Below, one piece after another: positions 12,201-23,480 of a stretch of DNA of 64,000 bases. The translations under genes were made by a program, and so were the position numbers. The notes beneath the pieces were generated by a model. That model saw only the letters and a program-made list of their open reading frames with translations. It searched no databases and was not told the DNA's origin. The first letter of the stretch is position 1. Each line of letters starts with the position of its first letter. Source of the DNA: Saccharum officinarum (lineage: Eukaryota > Streptophyta > Magnoliopsida > Poales > Poaceae); NCBI GenBank assembly GCA_020631735.1, contig CM036199.1, forward strand, positions 15,530,834 through 15,594,833. The letters are read 5' to 3'.

Positions 12201-14821
12201 CTTACTTTCACCTTTTGCTCCATCGTACCACATTCCTATATATAGGATGAAGATCGACATGACAGAATAGATCCAAAATCCAATCAACACTGCCTTCATC
12301 TCTCCCCGTCTTTCCCAACACTTCTCCTGCATGGAGCATTTATCCTTCTCGCCCCAAGACAGTGTCACACCTCATCCCAACACCAATGCCTCCCAACCAG
12401 ATCCACGCCTCCTGCAGCCGCCACTGCCAAATCTGGCCATCCCCAACGAAGCCACCGCCCCATACAGTGGAAGGGTGGAAGCTTGAACCAGCAGCCAAAG
12501 CATGGCCTTCACGATGTACTGTACTCATGACTCCTTGGAGATACTTGAATTGATGAGTTGTTGTGGTGCGGCAGTAGCGAGGAGTGGCAGAAGGTGTGGG
12601 GAAGAAGCTGGGGTGGTACCAGCGGAAGGGCATGGTATTCCCCATGGTATCAAGGCCTGCAGGGGTGGGTTCAGGAGGGCCAGAATGACCAGAGAGAAGG
12701 AAGACGATGCAAGAGGGATGGGTGAAAAGGGAGGTGGTCTAATGCTAAGTAGTACAGATATAGGAAGTGGTATGTTTGCAAAACAGTTCTGTGAGTGGTA
12801 TATAGGCAATTTGGCCACTAAGAAAAGGAAACCCTGTGAATAACTGGCTACCTAATATCCTATAAGAAAATGTAGACAGGTTTTCAAAACAAAGTTTTGA
12901 TTAAATGACTTGAGTAGCCGACATATTCCAACATAGGTATTCAAGTCACTCTTCTAGCATGACAACCTGGTGCAAATGGTTTGGGTTCATGCACAAGGAG
13001 ATCTAGACCAAAGGTACATTATACAATCAAAGCAAGTGAATCACGGTAAGTCAGAAGCAATTAATTCCCAGAGTGACAGTTTTTCAACTAAGAAACAGAT
13101 ACATGCAGGCGTTATCTAGACACCCCTAATTGCCAAGCAGTCTTTCCGTGAAGATTCTAAATCTGTCAAAAAACACGGGAGACATAAACACCTCTTGTTA
13201 AATATTTTAGTCATGGTTATCAAGGCGGTAAGGCGAGGCGTGGCAACTGACTACCGCCTTACGCTTAGGCGAGTAAGGCGTAAGGCAAGGCGACGCCTTA
13301 ACAACTTAAGGAAAATTTAAAACAACAGCTCAGAGCAGTAAATGGTGAAGAAAAAAAGAAAAGAAAAGAAAAGAAAAGAAAAGGAAAAACAAAAAAGAAA
13401 GGAGGAGTAAGAAGTGGTCTGGCCCAGCCCACCAGGCAGCCCATGTGCCCCTCACGTCTTCATCTCTCTCTAATCCCCCTCTCCTGTAGGCCGCCGCAAC
13501 TCTCTCCCAAATGTCCCTCTCTCCGTCTCTTGCTTCCCTCTCTCCTGTAGGCCAGCGCCGATTGGGAGGTGGCCACGGCTCGCAGGCGGCTGCTCCTTGC
13601 GAAACTTGACCAGAGGGGGAAGCTGTTCTTGAGGGGGAAGAGGACACGGCCGCATGGCTCAGCTGCGGGGGGTAGGCAGCAACTTCCCACGGCAGCGGGT
13701 GGAATGCAGCGGCGCAGGCGAGCGAGCTGCGGCTTCCTGTTCCTCTCCCGCCCTCCCGCTCACTGTTTGGTCTCCCCCGCGCCTGCTCTGTTTCTCCCGC
13801 ACGCCCGCTCCCTCTGCGCGCCCTTTTCTCCCTCGCGCTTCCCTCTTTCGTTTTTTTCTTGCCAATTCTCCCGCGTTTTCCCGCCGCCCAGAACAGAGGC
13901 CTCCTCGTATGGCGCCCACCACGCACGATTTGGCATGAATCAGACGCCAAAGCGACGATTTCTGGACACCACGGTCGTAAGGTGGACGCCACATGAATCT
14001 AAGGCGAGTCGTCTGCTGTGGCGTCCCGCGTGGAGTGCCTTGGCGCCTAAGCGACGGCAAAGCGACGCCTTAATAACATTGATTTCAGTTACATGCCACA
14101 ACCAGATTAAAATTTTCAAAACTATGGATTCTAGAGCTATCATATAAATGGGTGATCCTGAGACGCAAGAGGATTGCACTTACATCCCAACTACATATAT
14201 TGTGCTACTGGTTGTAGTCTGTAAGCATGCTACAATGGCAAGTGTTCAAAATGATGGATATCTATGTGTTCGTAACTTCTTATATACTTCATTAGAATAT
14301 GAAGCTAATAATGATGGTCCAGTGCTAGCATAACCAAAAATTCACATGTCAGGCAACTCAGAACAGTTTGGACTCACATTACCAAAGGACTCTCCATATT
14401 ACATACTTACATTACAGTAGCACAATATTGAATGCATTGAGCAACTACTATACAAACAGTTTCGATTGATTTTGTCAAAGGATTCTAATCATATCAGCAG
14501 ACACATCACACTACAACAGCATATCTCGAATCTGGCAAGCAAGTGCTAGAACAGCATAATATCTAGCATATACATACACACCTACCACCTAAACAAATAA
14601 ATAAAGGCACCAACCAGGCCGTTTCACCACACTACCGCGCTTACCAGTATCAAGCCTAGCATAACCAAGCATCAAATCTACTAGCTGTTGTCATGTATCC
14701 ATACCTGAAGGACACTGTTGCAGTAGCAGGTGTTGCCGAAGTTCTCGAGGCCGAAGTAGCGCTCGCCTTCCGGGAACTGGTCACCGAGGGCCTTCTCAAG
14801 CTTGGAGCCGCTGGCTCCCAT
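6248..14821 (-). CDS. UBP3/UBP4: Ubiquitin-specific protease, UBP3/UBP4 type (6 exons, complete)
   Basis: Cysteine deubiquitinase of the USP/UBP (C19) family. On the minus strand the exons are 14821-14705, 11293-11177, 9183-9085, 7410-7225, 7140-6959 and 6647-6248, all GT/AG, summing to 1101 nt (366 residues plus TAG). Arabidopsis UBP3 and UBP4 have nearly the same length. The Cys box [12 protein letters not shown] (exon 1) holds the nucleophile. The His box [11 protein letters not shown] and the following [11 protein letters not shown] (exon 6) supply the other catalytic residues. Exon 5 contains paired CxxC zinc ligands (CLRC, CDKCC). ATG 14821 is chosen because MGASGSK is the conserved family start; the frame stays open upstream to 14938, so a longer N-terminus is formally possible. 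Glycine 2 and serine 6 fit an N-myristoylation consensus (inference). Introns of 0.08-3.4 kb house several transposons but splice sites and frame are intact. UBP3/UBP4 choice cannot be made in a grass. Confidence 0.95.
7587..8960 (-). mobile_element. 5'-truncated non-LTR retrotransposon (RTE-like LINE) in UBP intron 3
   Basis: A reverse-transcriptase frame of about 387 residues (8868-7705) shows motif [14 protein letters not shown], motif [17 protein letters not shown] and motif [10 protein letters not shown]. The endonuclease half is missing. The homologous frame can be followed back to about 8960 through one in-frame TAG at 8899-8901, so the copy is dead. The 3' end has the CCCCAACTTGCTTGGGAC word and a (TTG)-type tail near 7587, as in plant RTE elements and the Au SINE. 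It lies in the same orientation as the host gene, with exon 4 about 180 bases beyond its 3' end. RTE rather than L1 assignment is from recognition of the tail and RT wording. Confidence 0.8.
9184..9919 (-). other. UBP intron 2, 5' part
   Basis: AT-rich intron sequence. A short word containing GCTGATCGGTGCCAT occurs twice (around 9441 and 9498), perhaps the remnant of a small repeat. No coding content is supported. Confidence 0.5.
9920..10542. mobile_element. Non-autonomous hAT-like element in UBP intron 2
   Basis: A perfect 8-bp target duplication GTATTATA (9912-9919 and 10543-10550) brackets inverted termini CAAAGTTCCGCTAGGCG and CAAAGTTTCGCTAGGCG. Both subterminal zones are packed with CGCCTAGGCG-type words, which in hAT elements are usual transposase-binding repeats. 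The 0.4 kb core is very GC-rich and contains a short tandem repeat built on GGGACGGGGGCGGAGGACGC. No transposase is encoded. The length is 623 bp. Confidence 0.85.
10551..11176 (-). other. UBP intron 2, remaining part
   Basis: AT-rich intron sequence with no recognised repeat or coding content. Confidence 0.5.
11870..11916 (-). mobile_element. 47-bp LINE/SINE 3'-tail insertion in UBP intron 1
   Basis: The 47 bases are just the terminal word of the RTE-like LINE (AAGCAAGTTGGGGTAG followed, in reverse, by CAACAA). They are flanked by a perfect 14-bp duplication TGCAAATTATCAAC at 11856-11869 and 11917-11930, the mark of target-primed reverse transcription. An Au-type SINE sharing the same tail is an alternative source. 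Confidence 0.75.
12078..12219. repeat. Tandem duplication, 71-bp unit, two copies
   Basis: Units at 12078-12148 and 12149-12219 both begin TTGCTCTCATACAACATAAT and differ at only a few positions, so the duplication is young. It lies in UBP intron 1 and has no coding meaning. Confidence 0.8.
12220..13211 (-). other. UBP intron 1, middle part
   Basis: Open frames on both strands around 12340-12843 overlap each other and match no family I recognise. The segment is moderately GC-rich between 12340 and 12720, unlike the AT-rich intron around it, so it may be an old insertion. Confidence 0.35.
13212..14081. mobile_element. Non-autonomous hAT-like element in UBP intron 1
   Basis: The ends CATGGTTATCAAGGCG and (reversed) CAATGTTATTAAGGCG form the inverted repeat. 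Flanks ATTTTAGT (13204-13211) and ATTTCAGT (14082-14089) match at 7 of 8 positions. The subterminal zones repeat AAGGCG and CGCCTTA many times, the same design as the element at 9920-10542 but with different wording. A GC-rich core of about 0.6 kb and an (AAAAG)n run at about 13350-13385 are inside. The open frames in the core look accidental. The length is 870 bp. Confidence 0.75.
14090..14704 (-). other. UBP intron 1, 5' part
   Basis: AT-rich intron sequence directly following exon 1. No repeat or coding content recognised. Confidence 0.5.
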
Positions 14822-15060
14822 GACCATCCACCGGTCCCACCACCCAGAGGCGGCGCCGGCGAGGTACCGGAACCCTGACCCGAGCCCTGAGCGGCTCCTC
14901 TCGGCAGCCGACGAGGCCTCCACCGTGGGCGATCGCACCGGATTTGCCGTCCTAGGGTTTGGTGGCTCGCCGCGCGCGCGCGCGGCGGAAGGAGGGGGGA
15001 GGGATAGGAAGTGGCGGGAGGCCGATGCGAAACCCTAGGGGTTTCGATCCGAGCAAGGGA
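14822..15060 (-). promoter_or_regulatory. UBP 5' UTR and proximal promoter, two telo-box motifs
   Basis: GC-rich sequence upstream of the start codon. It holds the telo-box word AAACCCTA twice, once in gene-sense orientation (14953-14960) and once on the plus strand (15030-15037). Such boxes are common near transcription starts of plant housekeeping genes. An alternating CGCGCG run lies at about 14969-14983. No TATA box is evident. The start site is not determinable by eye. Confidence 0.4.
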
Positions 15061-15315
15061 GCGCGGTGAAAGGTACGAGGATCGAGGAAGGAATCGCTGC
15101 TGCTGCTGCTGCTTCTTCTGCTGCTAGCACTGGCGCTGCTGCTCCTTCCGTTGGGGATTTCTCGCCTTTTTCGCAGGCGATGAAACGGGAGGACTCGCTT
15201 GATTTAGATCGCCCTCGCCTTGGTGGTTCTTGCTGTTTGCCTGTTTCTGTTCGTGGGCAAGCATTTCACACTGGACCTGTGGTGTGGGACCCGGGCCTAT
15301 CTGTATTTTTTTTTA

Positions 15316-15558
15316 AGGTGTGTTTAGATGGTTGTAAAGTGTGTGTAAAGTTTTTGTAGCACTTTTGGTTGTTATTTGGTAAAATTTATCCAATCATGGA
15401 CTAACTAGGCTCAAAAGATTCGTCTCGACATTTACAGACAAACTGTGCAATTAGTTATTTTTTTACCTACATTTAATGTTCCATGCATGCGTCCAAAGAT
15501 TTGATGTGACGGAGAATCTTGTAAAATTTTTGGAATTTTGAAGGAACTAAACACTGCC
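15316..15558. mobile_element. MITE upstream of UBP
   Basis: Left end AGGTGTGTTTAG and right end (reversed) GGCAGTGTTTAG are flanked by TTA at 15313-15315 and 15559-15561. The interior shares words with the MITE at 305-545 in opposite orientation (GATTCGTCTCG, CATGCATGCGTCC), so the two appear to be the same family. The length is 243 bp. Confidence 0.6.
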
Positions 15559-15561
15559 TTA

Positions 15562-16505
15562 CTCTCTTTCTACCGCAGCGGTTTTCGGCGTGTTTGATTT
15601 GGGCCAAAACCGGTGGCCCGACCTCCCCAGGTGCAGGCTTCCGTATTTGATTTCTCAGGCCCACTCGCGAGCCAGCCCGCCGGATACCAAAAAAAAACTC
15701 TCTCTTCGCTCCCAGGAAACACTCCTGGATTGCGTTTTTCTGGAGCTAAGCCCGCTTCGGCCTCTTCAGCCCGTTCAAGTCACCTCGAGACTCTCACCGC
15801 TTCTCTTCTTCATCATCGTCTTCTCGTCCTCGCGTCCTGGCACCGCGCCTCGTCCCCCCGCCGGCGGCCACGCTCCGTTCCTGCACTGGTGGCCGCACCC
15901 CGGCCGCGCGTCCGCGGCCACGCCCCGTCCCCGCACCGCGCCGGTGGCAGCGCCCGTCCCCGCGCCGGCGGCCGCGCCCCGTCCCCGCGCCGGTGGTAGC
16001 GCCCGTCCCTGCGCTAGCGGCCGCGCCCCGTCCCCGCACCCGTGCGCACGGGGCGGCGGCTGCCGCGACCGGGACCTGCTGTGCGAGGAGCACCACCGAT
16101 TCAGCCTCACCGTGCACGGCTGCGGCTGCGAGGAGGCTCGACGGAGCGAGGCGGAGCTGCGAGCGCGAGGAGGCAGGCGAAGGCGGCACATGGTGGCGAT
16201 GGCAAGAGGTGCTGCTGCTCGCCACGACCATGGTTGGCACCCACCAAGTGCTCGACGGAATGTCGAAAAGAGAAACTGGAGGGTAACTTCACCATGTTCT
16301 TGGTCTGAAGGTCATCCAATCCATCTGTGCACAAATCAAACCCGATCTTAAGCTGGCCTGGCTCACTAGGTACTTTAAAATCAAACTAAGAGGAGTTGCC
16401 CCACGGAACCAGGTCGTGTCTGGCCACAGCCTGGCTAGCCGGCCAGGCCAGCGAGAGCCTGGCTGCTGTGGACTGTGGTCTTCGAATTCATCGTCACGGT
16501 ACTAC
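15562..16505. other. GC-rich intergenic region
   Basis: Long overlapping open frames occur on both strands here. They reflect base composition: they overlap antisense and consist mostly of Ala/Pro/Arg. No known gene is recognised. Confidence 0.5.
15921..16042. repeat. GC-rich minisatellite, about 50-bp unit
   Basis: Units begin CGCCCCGTCCCCGC at 15921, 15975 and 16024 (spacing 54 and 49) and continue with GGTGG(C/T)AGCGCCCGTCCC. Two full units and one partial unit are visible. Confidence 0.7.
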
Positions 16506-16634
16506 GGCCCTATTCACCTGGCTTATAATCCGTCTTATTCAGCTTGTTTTTTCAGCTGGAACGATATTTTTCTCTCACAAAAAATCAGCCAACAGTGTTT
16601 TTCAGCCGGCTTATAATTCCAGCCGAACGGGGCC
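16506..16634. mobile_element. 129-bp MITE
   Basis: The ends GGCCCTATTCACCTGGCTTA and (reversed) GGCCCCGTTCGGCTGGAATT form the inverted repeat, flanked by TAC (16503-16505 and 16635-16637). The interior words TTTTTCAGC and CACAAAAAATCAGCC are typical of a very common grass MITE. Confidence 0.75.
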
Positions 16635-17035
16635 TACTACTCCCTCTGTCTCCGTCCCTTCGTAAGGTCTGATTGGATATAAGGGTCAATTACTGGATAG
16701 CTAAAAATTAATTTAAATTATTAGTTTTAATACATCTAAATAGAAGGACTAATAGATTGATTAATTTTTTAGACAAGTCTTCAACTAATTATTAGCCAAT
16801 TAGCTATCCAACCAGAGCTAATTCGGACTAATTTTTAGCTCAACATAACTAGCATGTGTATTCAAATATGTCCTAAATGTGGTTCTCACCTTCCAAGAAA
16901 TTAAATGTACTTAACTTTCATCAAATATATATATATAAAGTATTAGTATTGGAGTATAGATAGATCTTGAAATCTATTTATAATAAAGTTATTTAGAAAT
17001 ATAAATAATTCTAATATTTTTTATAAGTCTAACAA
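16635..17035. repeat. MITE debris, AT-rich
   Basis: CTCCCTCTGTCTCCGTCCC at about 16641 looks like a Stowaway terminus. A second inverted pair (GTCTGATTGGATA near 16668 and, reversed, GCTCTGGTTGGATA near 16823) suggests another small element inserted in it. The remaining sequence to 17035 is very AT-rich. Borders cannot be set. Confidence 0.35.
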
Positions 17036-19662
17036 TCTCTACGACTAAAAACACCCATAAGTCATCGTCAGCGCTAATAAATCGGACCGCTCCGTCTAAT
17101 CGCCTCGCACCGCGCGCGGCTTCCCCCACGAAAAAAAACTACCGCTCTTACCACGCACACACCCAGCCTCCCCACGACCGCTCTGCGTGCGCGACTACCG
17201 GTCCAGTCGGCGTGATGGCGCTTCTCCCAATCTTCCCTCCCCACTTGCGTTCCTGCGTTCCAAGCCCTATCTCCGTCCTGACGCGGCGGCGGACCGGCAG
17301 CTCTCCGCTCGGCTTGTCTTGGGCGGCTGGCGCGCCGCACACCTGTGGGCAGCGGCTTCACGGCCGGGACAGCGCCGCAACAGCTAGGGCATCGTCGCGC
17401 TCGCACCCACCGAGGCCGCATCGGCGGCCACGCAAATAGTGCGGTACCGATCCACCGTCCCACCCACCGAGGAGGCCGAGCAGCCGTCTGCATCCTCCGA
17501 TGATCCTCCGAAGGTAAGCACCAATCCTCAGCCCTAAATACACAAGGCCGAGCTCTGTTTGGTGGGAAGGGCAATATGTTCTGTTCTAGATGCCAATTTG
17601 CTCCATTCACGATTCGTCTTGTTCTTTTCAACTAATAATAATGAATATGTGGAAGACTGGAACCGTATATTCTACAGTATCTCCTATCACGTGTGTCATA
17701 CCATTTTGTCATCTCCATGACCTTTACTGGGTGCGCCCCTGGTTTACTGGATTGTTCATTGGACTTTTTGTCTGGCGATACCACGCTTCCCAATCGCACA
17801 CAGTCGGCATCGTCGGCGTTACTATTGATTCTAGCCCAGCCATTAATCTCTTAATCCCCAACCTAGCTTCTAATTGCTATTGATTACCGCCGCCTGCTGT
17901 CCATGCGCATCCTCGGCGTCTACTGGTCATGCTGAGTTTTAAGATAATCATCTAAAACTGGTGAACTTTGGATGCATTCAGGTATGCCATCCTAGTAGTA
18001 TGGACCAATATGTATACTTCTACCTCTCATCACCAGATTAAGCAACATATCAGAGGTTCTCGTGGCTGCTATTGCCACCAATGAGTTATTAAGCTATAAA
18101 TTTTTCACAACAAACTGTGGTCTGTCAGTCCATCAAATTGAATAAACCATTTTGTTCAATCCAAATTGGTAGATCATGTTGACAGTGTAGCCTAGGCCTT
18201 TTGGTTAATTGGTTCATTTTCTATGGGAGTTTTAAAGTTTGTCAGGAACCATCAACATATGTAAAATCAGTTCACCCGGTGGGAAGACACTATTAGATAG
18301 TTGGCACTATTACTATTGTTAAAATTAGTCATTTTTTATAGCTGCTTCCATTTTTGTTGTTCATATATTTTGAAATGGAGAGAGGGGAGATGCTGGGTGA
18401 GTGAGGGGGAAGTAGGAGAATAGAGTTAGCATATAATATATATAGCTTTAGCACAGTTGACAGTAGCAGTCCTCAAGTTAGTTTGACAGATGAGGTATTG
18501 GAGATCTTAGTCCAGCATATGAATGAAGCTGGAAATGATTTTTTGGCAATATTTGTAGAGTAGAGTTGCACGATTGTTTTGTTCTTAATAAATGGTTCAT
18601 CCATTTTTAGTGAAATGTTGCAGAAACGATTTTGGACGTATGTGCTCTGATAGCACACAATTTCTGGAGGTTTGAGTTCGGATAGAACCTATCGAGAACC
18701 AAACACATTACTTATGTGATATAAACAAGTTTTGACTGAGCTAAGACCAACTTCAAGAAATAGTAGTCAATTGATCTGCGCCTATTTTTTTGACATCAAT
18801 TGCTACTTTTTTTTGCAATCAGGGGACTGATAAGAATTCATTGATCTGCGCCTCTCCAGAACTATGAATCAAAATGTTGTAGTTTACTTGAATTTCTTAT
18901 AGACCTTTCTTTGTTGCTGCATCCGTGAGGTGGTGCTGATGCTGTGTGATTTCGTGGTGGCACTGAAACACGAGTATTAGGTTCATGATGTGCTGATGCT
19001 ACCTGATTTGTGATGGTACTGAAACCCAAGGAGTACCAGCTTTATGCTGTGACAGTAGACGCTGCAAACTACTAGAGCCAGGCAGTAGGATGCGGCATGC
19101 TGTAGGAGATGTGTATAGAACTTCAGTTCAATGAGCATCCTTCACATTTCTCAAGTGATATAGTAGTATTACTTCGGTGCATAAGATTTGTTGTGTAGCT
19201 TTGAAAGTGTCTAACTTCCTGTGTAACTTTTCATCCCTAAAGATGTGTGCTTTTCAGCAAGGGAAAATATTTAGAAGTTGTTCTTTTAGAATGCATCAAA
19301 ATCTGTTTTCCCAACAGCTTGCATGTAAGATGCCTGACAACATGTTTTCTTCAACGTCTATTTAGCTTAAAAATTGTTTTCTTGGTGATCGGAAAGGCTC
19401 TGTTCATGCCATGCTGATGGATAGTTTGTGATGACGGGTTCCAAAGCCCCCCCTGGTGCTTTGCCGTCATCCCAGCTTGGATATGAGGCACTGAGTGGTT
19501 CTCTGGACACTTTTGGATTTGAAGATTTCAAGAGTATCTTAACAGTAATACATTCTGTCATTTGTCTTCGATAAGTCATTTTCCTTCTCTACCATATGTA
19601 TAGCAGTTTCGCAATAGTTTATGACCCCCTTAATATTCTTAGCCAGATAGACTCTTTGTACT

Positions 19663-19809
19663 TGGATTCATTTTTTTACCTTCTATATACTCTGTAGTTT
19701 CGCAAGTACTGATGTTGAAATTTAGATGGACATTCTTGGATTCATTTTTTGCCTTCTGTATACTCTGTAGTTTTGCAAGTACTGTTGTTGAAATTTAGAT
19801 GGACATTCT
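19663..19809. repeat. Tandem duplication, 73/74-bp unit
   Basis: Units at 19663-19736 and 19737-19809 both start TGGATTCATTTTTT and end GATGGACATTCT. A third partial start follows at 19810. They lie within the probable leader intron of the Helitron. Confidence 0.75.
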
Positions 19810-20689
19810 TGGATTAATTTTTCCCCAACATGGATTCAATGCGTGCATGTGTTCCTATAATCTAATGCAACAGCTGCCCTAGGTTGTTTGGCAGTGAAAT
19901 CAGAGCAGCAAGGTTAGTATTCTGCAGTTCAATCTTTCTTTTGTTTTGTAATTCATGGTTAGCAAAAAAGCATATGTGTTGGCTTATGAAACCTTTTATG
20001 AATTGCATGCCATTCAGTAGAGTTGTGGTTTGTGATTAAAAAAAGACCAGCTTTCATTTTCCTGCTAAGCCTCTTTAGATTGGTACCATGTTTCTTAGTT
20101 GCCGGTTTTCATCTTCGATGTCTTGACTTGGATTGGTCCCATGTATCTTAGTTTCCGCATATTGTTATTCAGGTTTCCTGCTGAGCACTTATTTCTTTTT
20201 GTTGCATATAATATAAATAGTATTTATGTCTGAATACTATTATGTGTAGTTTGTGCTGACCTCAGGAATACGTGCCCCTCTCTTGCTTAATGCAGTTACA
20301 AATATTTCAGCACTGGATATATTTCTTCACAAAAAATCTGAACTGAATGTCTGTTTTGTTAGACCTGTTAGTTAAAGACCAGAGCTTGTGCCTTTTTTCC
20401 TCTTTGTAGTTTTAGAGATGTTGTCTTCTTCGTGAAGTAAAAATTAGCACCAGGCAACAAACAACAACCTGAAAGAAAATATGATAGTTTCATTTGGCCT
20501 ACCTATGTATACCAAGCATATTGTTGTTTTGCTTTATACTTTAGATTCATATTATTGTGCTTCATATTAGATGAGTGGTTAATTGTGTTATCTTTAGTAA
20601 TTATTAACTAACTAATGGTTATTACCGTATGACTCCTGGATAATTAAATACTACAAAAGGTACACTACAGGTAATTGTTGGTAAATTCA

Positions 20690-23480
20690 ATGGAAAATAG
20701 TGGCTCTCGTGCACCATTGGGTGACAAGACTAACACTACTAATGGAGGTAAACAAAATAAATCATCCTTTTACCTTATTAAATTCAACATATTGTTTATA
20801 TTATTAATGATAATAATAAAAGTATAAGGATGTAACACTGCAGGAAGCGATGCTGGAGAACGCAAGAGAGAAAGAGATAAGGCTCAATGGCTAACAATGT
20901 CTCAAGAGAAAAAGGACGAACGAAATAAAAAACGAAGAGAAGCATATAAAAGGAAAAAGGAGCAACAACTACGTATCGAAATTACCAATGGTTATATAGT
21001 ATAAATGTTGGTGAATAATAATAGATATTACTATTGATGTTTCTCATATGTGCTGTGTCACAATTGGTAGATGGTCAGGATGCATCAAATAAGGAAAACA
21101 TGGATCCTAATGAAACAGATGATTGGTTGCATAGGAATGATTCACTCCATGCAAACAATATTGATGATATACTTATATCCAATCGGTTGTCAGGTAACTA
21201 AACTGTTGTTAATATAGAATCAACACCTACATTTTTGTGCTGGTGAATCTATTTGTAGGTTTATATACAATGAGAGAATTGTTGCCGGATATTTGGTGTG
21301 TACCGTTTGTCTTGCTGCTATTTTAACTCAAACACAACTATGTAGGTGATGATGATGATGATGATGTAATTACTGCTCGCAGCATAGTTAATCAGGAAAT
21401 GTAGTCACAATGCACTAATGCTTCACGTAAGAGAGAGTTAACAAATGAGCAAGTCATGGCTCATCGTGCAAGGTGTAGGATGCAACATGCAAATAAGACA
21501 CCTAAGCAATGGGAACAAAGGCGCAATCGATAGAGGCTTTACAATCAAGCTCCATATCATAAAGAGGCAATGAAAGCAGCTAAAATACGCTCCAGGAGGT
21601 GCGGAGGCACACCTTAAATAGTGAGTCCATCGCAATGGAGAATTCACTCTTTAATCCAAAGATGGTGTGGTCCACTGCAAACTCATCTGGGCCTCATGGA
21701 CCCACAGTAAGCCCCAGCGACTGTGTTATCCAGAATGCAGTGCAACACCTATTTGCTTCCCACAAGCTACTAAGGAGATAAATGATGACGATGAATGCGG
21801 AGATATATTGCCTGGTCATATGACACATAGACAAAATGTTCCACCTGGTCAAAGACATGCATTGTTAGCCCATCGCAACACTACGTTTGAGCGCCACATC
21901 GGTCGGAACACAGGACTGGCTAATAATGATGGTGAAGACCACGCGGATGAAAATACGCCCTTACCTCAGTCGACCGTGACCAACAACGGTAAATAATGAG
22001 GCCTCCCTAACCCCGTTTCTTGACATGAAACAACTTTATTCCTATCTCAACCATGTCCATTATGTGATTGACAGAAAGCGCTGGACCAAGCAATCAAAAT
22101 GCATCAGCTACACCTGAACAACCATTATTTGATGATACTGGTAATTTGCACTACTTTTAACATAGTGAACAATATTTGCTTTCCTTTATTGTTACCAAAG
22201 TTGTAATATGTCATGGCATTGTGACGATCACAGATGATGATGAGGGCGAAATATTTAAAGATGATGAGGAAGAGGATGAGGGATACCTGTTTGCTAGGCA
22301 AGGTATTTGTACCAAATATCGAATACCTTTCTAAACAACCACTCCTTTATCTAACCTTCATTTTTATGTTCAAATGTCATTTCAATAGAGGAATCAGATG
22401 ACGATGTCGAAAGTGATACTACTGAGGAAGACACGACTTTCTGACCTAAAGTACCTGACCCGTACGAAAAGGTGTATAGTAACATGCCTAGAGAGACACA
22501 CATGCTAAAACCTGTCCCAAATTGCCATCACTGCAGTGCGAAGAGGTTTCACAAAGAACCTCCTGGGTTCTGTTGCCGCAACGGACAAGTCGAGCTGAAT
22601 GCGCCAGTCATACCAGACCAGCTCATGAGGCTTTGGACGAGCTCCGACGCGGACGCGAGGCACTTCCGTAACAATATTAGATTTTTCAAGGGCACTTCTC
22701 TTTCACTTCCGTGTACTATCGCCTCGACAGTGCTACTACTAACATCAGAAACAGTGGCATATATACCTTTCGTGCACATGGCATGATCTATCACAACATA
22801 AGGTCATTTGGGAGAGAAGATGGTAAGGAGACCAGACATCTTGAGCTTTATTTCTACAATGACGATCCGAGCCTTGAGCAATGGTACCGAAGGTGTCGTG
22901 AAGAGCAGTACCAAAAAGATAAAGAAGTTATAGACAGACTGGTGGCCATCCTTCGTGACAACCCGTACTCACAACATTTGAGGAGTATGGGGCAGGCAGA
23001 ACAACTCGAGGACTATCGTCTCACGCTTAACCTTGATCAGCGATTGGACCAAAGGACATACAACGTGTCGATGGCTTCAGAGGTGGCTGCTGTTTGGATC
23101 GAGGGTAGTGAACTCCTTGGTCAGTTTCAGAATAGTGTTGTCCTGCATGGGAAAGATAGGAGCAGGCATGACATCCGATCATACCATGGATGCTATGATG
23201 CTCTTTCATACCCACTTTTCTTCCCTAGCGGTGAGCTTGGATGGCATATGGATATCCCAAAGAAAGGTGTTACTATGGAGGATGTCAACATGGCTCGTGC
23301 CCTACGTAAGGCTCATAGTGGTACTGAAGAAGAAGAAGAAACAGGTTTTTATCTTCTTATACTTTTCATGTATATCAAACGTTATCCCAAGAACACCTCT
23401 AATACCATAGTTTTTTTGTAGACTCTCTGGGAAATTTATGTGTTTCTGTGCGTGACTACTACTGCTACAAGTTCCAGATA
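20690..23480 (+). pseudogene. Helitron Rep/helicase N-terminal region, decayed and truncated
   Basis: Remnant of the rolling-circle Rep/helicase polyprotein. Short exons separated by small GT/AG introns can be followed: start ATG 20690, a basic KKRREAYKRKKE stretch near 20940, an acidic Asp run at about 21348, and CHHC-type NCHHC..GFCCR at about 22520-22570. The Helitron_like_N homology then runs to 23340 (LELYFYNDD, NPYSQHLRS, SYHGCYDALSYPLFFPSGE..GWH). Lesions include in-frame stops near 21402, 21529 and 22440 and a one-base frameshift at about 22688. The Rep catalytic core and PIF1-type helicase would lie beyond the gap. The family is secure; exon limits are approximate. Confidence 0.8.

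Noticed and set aside
12340..12843. Possible small gene in UBP intron 1
   Set aside because: Mutually overlapping frames on opposite strands, no recognisable family and no splice context.
13330..14147. Frames of 130-220 codons on both strands inside UBP intron 1
   Set aside because: They lie in the GC-rich core of the hAT-like element and include a translated (AAAAG)n run; no transposase motifs.
15066..15359. 97-codon plus-strand frame with an Ala run upstream of UBP
   Set aside because: The Ala run is a (GCT)n repeat in the UBP promoter region, and the frame ends inside a MITE.
15590..16351. Long open frames on both strands (up to 253 codons)
   Set aside because: They overlap antisense, are dominated by Ala/Pro/Arg from a GC-rich minisatellite, and show no conserved domain.
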